Of a stretch of DNA of 64,000 bases, positions 14,990 to 25,004 are shown piece by piece. The translations under genes and the position numbers were made by a program. Within the stretch, counting starts at the first letter, position 1. Each line of letters begins with the position of its first letter. Location of the stretch: assembly GCF_017591435.1 (NCBI RefSeq), contig NC_059296.1, positions 29,278,869 through 29,342,868 of the forward strand. Direction: 5' to 3'. Source of the stretch: Portunus trituberculatus (lineage: Eukaryota > Arthropoda > Malacostraca > Decapoda > Portunidae). Under the pieces are notes generated by a model, which made no database searches, was not told where the DNA came from, and saw only the letters and a program-made list of their open reading frames with translations.

Positions 14990-15780
14990 TGTGAGTTTTT
15001 TTTCCTGTCAGGTGCTTCTTCTGTCCCTCCTTTCCTAATTCTGTTGATTTTGCTTTATTAATTTTTTTCTTTTTTGCATTAAATTATCCTTTCCTTCAGT
15101 TTCTTTTTTTTCTTTTATCAATATGTCTGTTTTTCGTTATCTATTGTTATTTTTTTTTAACAAACATCCTTTTTAATTTCTCCATCTTTTTTTTCTTTAC
15201 TTTCAATTTACTTTCTTAATTTTTGTCTTCCTTTTCGTTTCCTTATTTTCCTCTTTGTTTTTTTTTCATCATCCTATTTTTCTTATGTGTGTTTTATCTT
15301 TTTCTCATTTCCGTTCTTTTACCTTATCTCTATAATTTATTTCTTCCTTCTTTTCTATATTTTTTTCTTCTCTCTTCCCTTATTTCCTTATGTCCATCCT
15401 TCTTTTCTTTCACTTTTCCTTTCCATCTGTTCTTCTTTCCAAAGTCTATTAAGATCTTTCTATCCTCCATTTTTCTATTGCCATTTTTCCCTTTTCCATT
15501 ATATTCTCTTTCTCTATCTACCTTCTTTTTTTACGTCCTTTATTATGCTATCCCATCTATCCTTCTATGTTTCTTTCTTTCCTGCGACAATTCCTTCATC
15601 ATTCCATTCCTTTCTCTTTTTCTGTCATCTAATCTATTCTATCGTTCTCCTTTTCCATATTATGTTTCCTTTTTCTTCGTTCTGGTCTTCTTTCTTTCTC
15701 TATATGTTGCTTTCCTTCCTAATGGCCTCACTTTCATCTCTCCAACCCTTACCTTTCTATTCACTCTATTATTATCCCAT
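14990..15780. repeat. ~790-bp polypyrimidine-biased tract
   Basis: The plus strand is overwhelmingly T and C (TTTCTT, TTCCTT, CATCC words) with few purines and no fixed period. The two ~200-codon Phe/Leu/Ser frames here (15223-15904) are compositional. Confidence 0.8.
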
Positions 15781-17087
15781 TAACTATTCACTCCCTCATT
15801 CACAACCACTAACAAAACTCCACCACACTCGAGTCACCACACCACTTGCCTACCATAGCATCTTATCAGGCACAATTCATCGACTCCACACCCCTGCACG
15901 GTAACCCAAATACCACCACCACCACCACCTCCACCGCTACCTCCACCACCATCACTACCGCCACCAGCACCGCCGTCTTTATCACCCATAATGCCCCTGC
16001 CTCAGCTACCATTACCGCCCTCTCCCCTATCAGAGCGAACAGCACCTCCGCCTAGAGAAACCAGCCCACGTCATTAGCTGCATTACGTCGATGACCACAA
16101 ATTACACGGCTATGACATTGGGCTTCCCTATCACAGCCACGATCGGTGCTATATCCCTAATGCTATGGCTTCCACTTCCAATCTGAACACGGCGAAAATA
16201 ATAATCTTACACTCGTATTCCGCCGAAGAATCAAGAGTGTACACCTCGCTGAAGGCTGGATGGCTTGTACGAGTCGATCAATATATGTGCTCAGGTGTTC
16301 AGGTGTGCAGGTGATCGGGTTGTTCCAGTGATCCCATCCTCCCTCCCGCCTCCCGATTATGCACGGTAATTTTCACAACATTCGAAGGTAGACGCTGAAC
16401 ATGACCCTCCTCCCCCGGGCGGTGTGTGGGGCCTGTTATCCTTGCAGCGAGCAGTCAGCGTGCGTGTGTCGAGGGTGTTTGTAATGTTTGTAATGTCCTT
16501 AAGTGGTGTGTGATTCCAGGCTTGAGATGTTTGGCTTATTTTGTTTGGGCTACGTTTACTGTATATTTCAAAGCTGCGTCAAGACAAAGAAGGCTTCGTG
16601 AATAAGACAGTGGCAGGAATCTGTAGTACTTACTAATCCCCACACGTGCGATGATTGTTCAGTTTTGAGACAAACAGTCGCTCTCGCCTCGCCGTTAATC
16701 ATGCGCATCATTAAGAACGCAGTAAGAAATCAAGACCTTCGAGATGTGCGATGTAAGGGAGGGGTGGAGGGATGGTAGCGAGTAGGCGAGGCTCCCAAAC
16801 AGTGTCAGGCCTCAAGCTGCGACGGGTGGCGACTCGACGTGCCGCGCCTCGCACCCCATCACACTCCATTATAGATCAAGGCGATCCTCAGAGCCGATCA
16901 CCCCAGGAATGCAGCAGCCGGGAAGGGCACTCCGCAGCCTCCTCGCTGGGCAAATAAGGCCGCGTCACTACAACAACCTTACTGAATTGTACTATGGTGA
17001 GACTGTCCCTTGGTGGCGTCCGTCCATCATTACTCTGTGTGTCTGTGGGGATGTCAGTCTGCAGAACTGCTTCTCCCCACCTCGCTC

Positions 17088-17090
<3 letters not shown>
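15781..17090. other. Unique sequence with CCA-rich patch and GC-rich island
   Basis: A CCA/CAC-rich patch lies at about 15910-15975. The part at 16340-17000 is GC-richer and repeat-poor. No gene was recognised. Confidence 0.35.

Positions 17091-17134
<44 letters not shown>
17091..17134. repeat. (AC)22 microsatellite
   Basis: Perfect AC array. Confidence 0.97.
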
Positions 17135-17136
<2 letters not shown>

Positions 17137-17304
17137 AACGTTTCTCTTCACGGGTTGTCAGAGTGTAGGGTAGCAAAAGCGTGGGAAATACAATCTTAAC
17201 AATGGTTCCTCATGATCATACTTTACGAAAAATGAGATAAATATTGCAGTTGTTTCTAGGATTTTATATATAATTAAGATGCAGAAAAGAAAGAAAACAG
17301 CTAC

Positions 17305-17358
17305 ACCACCACCACCAACAACAACAACAACAACAATAATAACAACAACAACAACAAC
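17305..17358. repeat. (CCA)n-(ACA)n microsatellite
   Basis: Four CCA units followed by ACA units with an AATAAT interruption. Confidence 0.92.
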
Positions 17359-17530
17359 GTTTCATTCTTAAACCCTAAATCTGTACTACATCAATATAAT
17401 CACTCTCACACTCCTGGTCTCAAATGGCCAACCTCCACACTTCCTTCCCACGTGCTTTTCTCCTGGCTTGCTTTACCTTCCTAGGCTACTTAGAGTGTTC
17501 TGTACATTGCCTCGTCTTTGTCTTGTCACC

Positions 17531-17736
17531 TTAAACCCTTCAATACAGGGACATATTTTTTACCTTGAGATTTGTATACATATGACTAGACCATTCTATT
17601 TATCTTAGGAAGGGTCTATGGGGGTTAAAAGATTAGTGGCCACAGTCTTCACTATCTTAATCCCCCACATGGGTTTCTTAATAAGCTGTATAAAATCACC
17701 AAATAGTAAGCAGAATGAATACAGAAAAGGGATTAA
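17531..17736 (+). mobile_element. piggyBac-type MITE, copy 2
   Basis: Starts TTAAACCCTTCAATAC and ends AAGGGATTAA, with the shared interior (GAAGGGTCTATGGGGGT, TAAAATCACCAAATAGTAAG). A short deletion just before the right end removes the usual ACGCGTCATGGTACT block but keeps the terminal GGGATTAA. It ends about 10 bp before a (GA)n array. Confidence 0.8.
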
Positions 17737-17742
17737 TTCTTT

Positions 17743-17745
<3 letters not shown>

Positions 17746-17802
<57 letters not shown>

Positions 17803-17818
17803 TGTGCCTACTGTATGG

Positions 17819-17868
<50 letters not shown>
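17746..17868. repeat. (GA)27 - 20-nt spacer - (TC)23 inverted pair
   Basis: A perfect GA array to 17800, a 20-base spacer, then a perfect TC array from 17821. The two arms are complementary and could form a hairpin of more than 40 bp. Confidence 0.97.
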
Positions 17869-17872
<4 letters not shown>

Positions 17873-18102
17873 AGTACCGTGCCCCCCACCCCCTACTTCC
17901 TGCTGTAGCTGTTAACAAAGGTAGTAATGGGAGCGGTGGGGAGGCTTTGTCCCGGCCAGGCGGAGGTAATGGTTAACAGGGCGGGTGATAGTGCCGGAGA
18001 GGATAATGCGAGGCTAACACCGCTCCTCCCCAGGGGGCCGCGCTGCATCATCGGCCAAAGGGCGAGAAGCTGAGTGGCTGCCCGGGGAAAGGCGCTGGTG
18101 TA

Positions 18103-18135
18103 ATGGTGGTGGTAGTGGTGGTGGTGGTGGTGGTT
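18103..18135. repeat. (GGT)n microsatellite
   Basis: Short GGT array with one GTA interruption. Confidence 0.85.
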
Positions 18136-18140
18136 ATAGA

Positions 18141-18660
18141 GGTGAAAGAATGGCATACGGTGTTTTAAAAGTTAAGGTTGTGTATCAATGATGGTGTTAG
18201 TGGTATGTTAGTGTTTCTAAAAGTGAGGAGTGGTGGTGATCGTGGTGGTGATGCTGGTGATGGGTGGGGGAAGGGTATGGTGTGTTTAAAAAGTTAAGGT
18301 ATAGAGTACTGTGAGTGGTGTTAACCCGTTCAGTACTGGGACATATTTGTATCTTGAAATTTGGGTACGATTATACCATTTTATTGACATTAGGAAGGGT
18401 CTTTGGAGTTCAGAAGATTAATGGGAACAGTTTTAACTATTTAGTCCTCACATAAGTTTCTCAAGCTGTATTAAATTACCAAATGATATGTAGAATGAAT
18501 ATAGAAACGCGTCATTTTACTCAAGGGGGTAGGTGGGTGTTTATGAAAGAGAGAATTGGTGGTGAAGGGGTATGCAAGGGTGTTGGCAGTGTTACTTGTT
18601 GTGGATGAAGTAATGGCATTCTATGTTTAAATTTTGAGGATTGTTGTTGTTGGTTTTGGT
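18141..18660. repeat. Decayed ~65-bp minisatellite split by a MITE
   Basis: The phrase GGYATRYGGTGTTTWAAAAG, followed by TTAAGGT, recurs in variant form at about 18151, 18201, 18273 and 18613. The last gap is normal only if the MITE at 18321-18532 is removed (about 133 bp remain, two units). Confidence 0.6.
18321..18532 (+). mobile_element. piggyBac-type MITE, copy 3
   Basis: Starts TTAACCCGTTCAGTACTGGG and ends ACTCAAGGGGGTA. Full-length relative to the family. The right TTAA is degraded. Inserted inside a TGG-rich minisatellite. Confidence 0.82.
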
Positions 18661-19060
18661 GTCTTAGATCTCTTCACCAATTTATCAAGATCATGTGTTT
18701 GTTATGAATAGAAGTGGAAGTGGTGGGGGTAGCTAGTTGCTGTAGTGGTGAAGTGTCATAATATATTTATCATTTGGATCATGTCAAGAATAGCGAACCC
18801 TTCAGCTGTCCTAGATTCCCTGCTCTCCTTTCGCAGCTCTTCCACTCAACTGACATGACGTCATTTTTAAGGAAGTTTGTAAATAGTGGTAGCATTTTAT
18901 AACCTAAAGAAGGAATTAATTACATAGATTGAGTTTCTTTTATCAATACAAAGTCAATACAAAGAACAAGTCTGCAGATCTGAAGGTCCTCGTGAGAATG
19001 ATCGAGATAAACAAGACAGTTTGATATAAAATGAAAGGCAAAGTGTACTAAAGGCATGTA
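18661..19060. other. Unique sequence, nothing recognised
   Basis: AT-rich DNA between the TGG-rich minisatellite and the next GGT cluster. Confidence 0.4.
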
Positions 19061-19065
19061 AAGAG

Positions 19066-19280
19066 GACAGTGGTGGTGGTTGTGGTGATGGTGGTGTTGG
19101 TGGTGGTTATATAAAGTAACAGATGGTGTATATATAATAAAGAAAGAATAAAGCTAGTAGTACTGGTGGTGGTGGTGGTGAGGATAAGTGAGGCGTGTGA
19201 AAGGTAATGAGTCCGAAATATTACATATGGAAAAGCAAGATAAGAATGACTGCGGTGGTGGTGGTGGTGGTGGTGGTGAT
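19066..19280. repeat. Cluster of short (GGT)n arrays
   Basis: GGT arrays at about 19069-19107, 19164-19180 and 19254-19279 with intervening A-rich DNA. Confidence 0.85.
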
Positions 19281-19329
19281 ACAGCCGTGCGGTGTGTACT
19301 GCTATGCATGCACGTGAACATACGAACAG

Positions 19330-19371
<42 letters not shown>

Positions 19372-19374
19372 ACA

Positions 19375-19426
<52 letters not shown>
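19330..19426. repeat. (AC)n microsatellite, interrupted
   Basis: AC array with single-base breaks near 19367 and 19375, followed by a poly-A run. Confidence 0.96.
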
Positions 19427-19430
<4 letters not shown>

Positions 19431-19477
19431 AAAAAAAAAAACTACAGATTATTAAAACGTAAAAATTTTATTACTTC

Positions 19478-19569
19478 TACCACCACCACCACCACTACCA
19501 CCACCACCACCATCACCACCACTACCACTACCACTATCACCACCATTGCTAACAACAACAACAACAACA

Positions 19570-19632
<63 letters not shown>

Positions 19633-19669
19633 GAAAATAATGATGCTATTGCTGCTGCTGCTGTTGCTG

Positions 19670-19732
<63 letters not shown>

Positions 19733-19735
19733 TTA
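19478..19735. repeat. Compound (ACC)n-(ACA)n-(CTA)n-(GCT)n-(CTA)n array
   Basis: ACC/ATC units, then ACA, then CTA from about 19570 to 19631, a GCT block near 19650-19668, and a second CTA array to about 19731. Confidence 0.95.
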
Positions 19736-20337
19736 TTGTTATAAGTTTTATCATATCCTCGATCATAATCATCACTATCTTCTCCCTTATTTAGTCAACC
19801 TCATTTAGAAAGTTCGTCACAATTTTTTTTCCACGAATTGGCATTTAAATCACCATCACCACGACAACAAAAGTGGTGGTGGTGGTGGTGACAACGAAGA
19901 TGATGATGATGACGATGATGGCTATTAAGATGATGAAATAGTGGATAAGGAGGAGTATAATAATCATAGTGATGATGATGAAGATGGTGATGGCATCCTA
20001 CACCTCACAACACTCTATACGTACACTTCTTACATCCTGCAGTCCAACTTATTACTTATCATCCATCAACTCGCCGCTCCCATCACGTGTGAACTAAATC
20101 TCAACAATTTTTACATTATTTTGAGATGGAGCAGGTGTCTCCTTCATGCAATGCAAATTACAATTGGACACTTCCTGAGAGCAAGAAGCATTTTTTTTAT
20201 TTTCCTCAATTAATCAGACAACCTCTTGGATCAACCAGGTACTTCTTATTCCACACTCTGCCTAATCTATAGAAATACAGGCAATTCATCGACCGTCTCT
20301 CCACATATCGTATTCTTAAACACTCATGTCTCTTATT
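19736..20337. other. Unique sequence with short GGT/GAT runs
   Basis: Short (GGT)5 near 19873 and GATGATGAT patches at about 19900-19990. Otherwise nothing was recognised. Confidence 0.4.
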
Positions 20338-20645
20338 CCAATACACTCGCAAGCAGCTCATTACGTACACCTATCCACACCAGACCCAATACACTAATAG
20401 GTTTACCCATACTGACCTTCAAGCGCACGGGTTCGAATCCTGTCCACGGTCTGAGTGCAGGTTGGGCTTCCTCACTCAGGGCAACGGTTTCCTAGCGGGT
20501 GGGCTTTGAGATAGGAGGTACCCTAAAAAGTATCCCCTTTAGCCCAGAAATTCCCGTGAAAAGCCCACATGGTATAAATAAAAATAAAAAAAAATTCACT
20601 TGCCTACACTAATCCAATACACTCATAAGTTTACCCATATAAACA
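20338..20645. repeat. Decayed tandem repeat split by a SINE
   Basis: CCAATACACT followed by YRYAAG or ATAGGTTTACCCATA occurs at 20338, 20385 and 20612. The last two copies (CCAATACACTMATARGTTTA followed by CCCATA) flank the SINE on either side. Confidence 0.65.
20417..20596 (+). mobile_element. tRNA-derived SINE, family 2 copy A
   Basis: A B-box-like GGTTCGAATCC at about 20423 is followed by a body (TGTCCACGGTCTGAGTGCAG, GCAACGGTTTCCTAGC, GTGGGCTTTGAGATAG, AAAAGCCCACATGGTATAAA) and an A-rich tail. The A-box half is missing or too diverged, so it is probably 5'-truncated. Copy B lies at about 34252-34400 on the other strand. Confidence 0.85.
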
Positions 20646-20775
20646 TAACATACTGATAACATTACATATATAACAGTCTAACACATTCTTATGGTGGCAG
20701 AATCTACTGAATGATATTAGTGTTGTTAAGGATGATTTTAAGACTCAGGTGGTAGATTAACAAGATTCTGTGTCA

Positions 20776-20989
20776 TTAGCTCTTCAGTACTGGGACGCAT
20801 TTTTACCATGAGTTTTTTTTGTACGATTACACGATTTTATTGACATTAGAAGGGTCTATAGTGGTCAGAAGATTAATGGCTGCAGTCTTCATTATCTTAA
20901 TTCTCATATAAGTTTCTGAAGCTTCATAAAATCACGAAAGAGTAAGCAGAAGGAATATGGAAACGCGTCTTGGTACTTATGGAGGTTAA
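20776..20989 (+). mobile_element. piggyBac-type MITE, copy 4
   Basis: Left edge TTAGCTCTTCAGTACTGGGA, right edge TACTTATGGAGGTTAA. The interior matches the family (AGGGTCTATAGTGGTCAGAA, AAACGCGTCTTGGTAC). Full length. Confidence 0.82.
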
Positions 20990-21616
<627 letters not shown>

Positions 21617-21929
21617 ATTTGCCACGGCCGCTCTCCGTGCTAAACATTATGACATATGGAACGAGTTGCAGGAATCTACGACACACTAGGCGTCAGGTCA
21701 TGTGTTATATGTTATCCCTCGCTGACGTATCTCGCCTGTCGATCTGTGATTATAATGTGTGAACCAGCAACTTCGCAGCGCCACTTTCTCCCTCGCTTTA
21801 CTTACGACTTGCAGAAGGATTACATCAAACAAAAATTGGTCTACCATTTGCATGAGTTACAATATTTGAAGCAATGAAGGCCGGGAGGAGGAGGATGTAA
21901 ACTCAAAGGGTTATGGAGGATGTAAACTA

Positions 21930-22620
21930 AGAGAGGAGGAGCGCGGACGCCCCCTAGTGAAGCCTGCCCCGCCTGCCCCGCCCGCCCCGGGACGCCCTCG
22001 CGCTGGGGGGCTCCCGGCACTACATTACCGGGCATGATGGTGTAAAAGCTTAGCGACTTTTTTAAAGGGCCCGGCGCGGATCGCTCGCCGCAGAGCAGCG
22101 TCTCATGAAAAGAAGAGGGTCGCGCCGCCACTCCGTGATGGGAAGGTGGACTAAACATTGTAGGAAGCGCCAGATCCTAACGATATAGTCCAGTCATTGA
22201 CAACTTGTTAAAATTTTGATCCACAACATCGCTCAGACCATTATCGGAATGCCGTGCCAGCGGGGGACTGGCCAATCACAAATCCCTACATTTCTATTCC
22301 TGCGTTCTGGTTGGCTCTCCAATGGTCTATAATCCATTAAACTGCAAAAAGAGAAAGCCCCGAGGCGCGCCATGACACTGTGAAAATATTATTAGATTGT
22401 TCACAGAAAAATTATTCATGGTCCGTGGAACCACTCGCTGCCTGAGCCGCGACAAAGGAGCCTGGACGCTGGAGGGAAGGGCTGCCTACCACAGCCTGCT
22501 ACGGCCTGCCGCGGCCTGCCATGACCTGCCGAGGGATTCAGAACTTCTGAGCTTGAGGCTGCATGGCGTCTCGCCTAGAGGAAGAATTTGAATGATTACA
22601 TATGATTTCTCTTTAGCGCT
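21930..22620. other. GC-rich repeat-poor island with CCAAT-like sites
   Basis: The densest GC stretch of the left half. GGCCAATCAC near 22270 and, in opposite orientation, GGTTGGCTC near 22310 plus CCAATGG near 22319 form a CCAAT-type cluster. A four-fold CCTGCYRYGG decamer repeat lies near 22493-22530. No open frame is convincing. It could be a CpG-rich promoter-like or conserved noncoding element. Confidence 0.35.
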
Positions 22621-22890
22621 GCGATTATTGTCTCAAAGTATCACTTGTGGCTAAGTTACCATCATGATGTCTTAGATCAGTAACACCTGTCATTGTGTTA
22701 TCTTTGCACTGTTTCCTGCACACTTCTACCAGTTTTCAGACGAGATGCATTTGCTGTGATATTCTAGAGAGAAGAGCTTTATCATAAAGAAAACGTAGGA
22801 AAATAACTTTCTGAGCTAACAAGTCAGTGCACAACGAATGCCCGCATCTAAAATATTGTACTTTCTAATTCAATACTTTAGTTGAGCCGT

Positions 22891-22893
<3 letters not shown>

Positions 22894-22962
<69 letters not shown>
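22894..22962. repeat. (AG)34 microsatellite
   Basis: Perfect AG array. Confidence 0.98.
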
Positions 22963-22965
<3 letters not shown>

Positions 22966-22974
22966 ATATCAATT

Positions 22975-23230
22975 CCACTTGACTCTGCCTGCACGCGGGG
23001 CCGGAAGACGAGGCACGGGCGCCGGGCGGGCTGTTGGCTGGGTGGTCGCGTGAGAGGCGGCGGGGAAACAGCGCCGCTCATGTTACGGATTAGCCAGCCG
23101 ATATTTTCCGGCTGTCGTGAGTATTTGTCTGGTGGCTGTCTGCTGCGGCACGGCAGGGCGGGGCGGGGCGCGCTGGATTATCTGCTATCAAGTGGCGCTC
23201 GTTTAAAAGGACCCTGCTCTGATTACAACA
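22975..23230. other. GC-rich island with G-runs
   Basis: Repeat-poor GC-rich DNA. GGGCGGGGCGGGGCG near 23158-23170 is a G-run cluster. No coding evidence. Confidence 0.3.
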
Positions 23231-23269
23231 GTGCTATTGTTTAGTAGCTGTGCCTCCCTCTACTGCTTG

Positions 23270-23850
23270 GTCTAAGTAGTGTTTTCTCCATATCAACTTT
23301 ACTGGTGGGAGTGACGTCTTCTTTCTGTTGGCTTTGTTCTCTGTATATCGTTTTGTCTATGTGAATTTTGTTTTATTAACTCATGAGAGAAATCTGTGGC
23401 AATTGTTCCAGTGTCGTTATGTGAATCGATTGTGCCAGTCTTTCTAATTGTAGATACTTCTTAACTCTCTAGTGATTGGTCCTTGTAGTGTCTTTTTCAT
23501 TATTTACTGCATTAATGAGTGTTACGTCTTGCCTCCTTTTACAACATACGTATCTCTTTGTTTTTTGTTTCTGTCTCTGTTCTTTGACTTATGCATTGTT
23601 TTTCTTCGTATTAACTCTACTGGTGAAGGTGACGTCTTATCTTCCGCCCCTCGCCAGTGTTTACTTCTGTTTAATTCTCCATTGCCTGATACACATTACT
23701 TATTTAATGATAGGATTGATGTCTTTCCTTCCGCTCCAGAACTTATTGCCATCTTTGCTAAATTCTTCATTTCCTGCTCTTTGCAATACGAATAATTCTC
23801 GAGAGTAACTTTATTGGTAAGGGTCATGCCTCCTCTTCCTCTTGCAGTAT
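23270..23850. repeat. Decayed ~105-bp tandem array, about 6 units
   Basis: The phrase ATTAACTYTACTGGTGAAGG followed by TGACGTCTT recurs in variant form with GACGTCT-like cores at 23313, 23523, 23631, 23718 and 23824 (spacings 210, 108, 87, 106; the first gap fits two units). Each is followed by a CTTCC/CCTCC-rich stretch. Overlapping hydrophobic frames of about 110 codons here (23472-23808) are by-products. Confidence 0.65.
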
Positions 23851-24430
23851 CTCTTGTTCCCATTTTATGCAAATCTCAGGTTGCTACATTATGGAGCTTC
23901 TTTGGTTTGAGGAAAACTCCTTTTCGTGAAAAAGAAAATATAAAGCTTCGTGAAAACTTTCTCTTACTAATACATCCATCTGACTGAACTTCATAATTAA
24001 TACATTGCTTTAATGTTATTCAATTGCCTGACGTGAAGCTTCTTGTTCTCTTCCTAAAACTGACCCTCCGTCTGCTGTTGGTCTTCCTTACGTTTAACAA
24101 AATGATCTGGTGCAGGTTTGGAGTGTGACTGAAATAAAGTAGTGACAACAAAATGAGAGATCGAATAGTTAATCCCTTTTATGAATCTAGTCTGATATTT
24201 GCTCATTAAAATGCCCTATATGCACTTTAATAAAGCTGCAAGACTCATATTTTTATTAGCAGTTAAGAGCAAGAGTTTAGTCAAGGTTGCTTTACAATAA
24301 CAGAAAATGTTTGTTTAATAGCAAATAAGATTTTATGTAACGTGTTGAAGTAACCGGCGCTAATTTATACAACAAGCACTTCTCTTCTCAGCCACAGAGG
24401 CAGAGCTGGAGCTTAACCACGACAAACCCT
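23851..24430. other. AT-rich unique sequence, nothing recognised
   Basis: No repeat or gene signature was identified. Confidence 0.4.
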
Positions 24431-24700
24431 GTATACATCTACATCTTGCATATCAACACCTCAACACCTCTGCACACCAACACAACCTGCTTACCTCCTT
24501 TCACTCTACACTGCCCATCTTACCCACCATCACCTCAACACCTTTGCTCCTTACCCATACCAACACACTCACCTCGTAACGACCTGTATACCTATTCACA
24601 CCCTATACACCTACACACCAGCCAACACACTCCTCTCATAACGGCCTGTACACCGCTCTTCCCGCCAGCCTACATCCGCTCTGCACTTACACTTCTCTAC
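24431..24700. repeat. G-poor C/A-rich tract with 62-bp repeat
   Basis: The plus strand is rich in ACC, CAC and CCT words. CCAACACACTC followed by CTCRTAACGRCCTGTAYACC recurs at 24560 and 24622, which indicates a decayed minisatellite. Confidence 0.6.
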
Positions 24701-24779
24701 CAACAAGGCGCTTCCGATTTAGTTCCAGATAAGCGGTGACCATTTGTCATCGTGGGCGTGGGAGAAATCGTGTTTATGT

Positions 24780-24870
24780 GGATGTGTGGGCGCGGCGGGT
24801 AAGGCAGTGCATGGGCGGGTGGATGGCTCAGTGGGCGGGGGCCCGGTGGATAGGTGGGCGGGGCGGGTGG
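24780..24870 (+). repeat. G-rich GGTGGGCGGG decamer repeat, quadruplex-prone
   Basis: Variants of GTGGGCGGG recur every 10-20 bp, ending in GTGGGCGGGGCGGGTGG at about 24854-24870, which has three closely spaced G3+ runs. Confidence 0.6.
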
Positions 24871-24973
24871 AAGATGTGCTAACTTTTCTTTCTCTCTCTC
24901 TCTCTTGTCTGTTTCTTCCTTTCTTGAGTCTCGACAGAAGGTGCGTGTGAATGGAGGATTAAAGAACAAATCA

Positions 24974-24976
<3 letters not shown>

Positions 24977-24998
<22 letters not shown>
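24977..24998. repeat. Poly-A tract
   Basis: Run of about 22 A, followed by A/G-rich DNA. No SINE or LINE body is recognisable directly upstream, so it is not called a retroposon tail. Confidence 0.85.

Positions 24999-24999
<1 letters not shown>

Positions 25000-25004
<5 letters not shown>

Noticed and set aside
24977..24998. Poly-A run as a retroposon tail
   Set aside because: No element body is recognisable immediately upstream and A-runs are common in this DNA.
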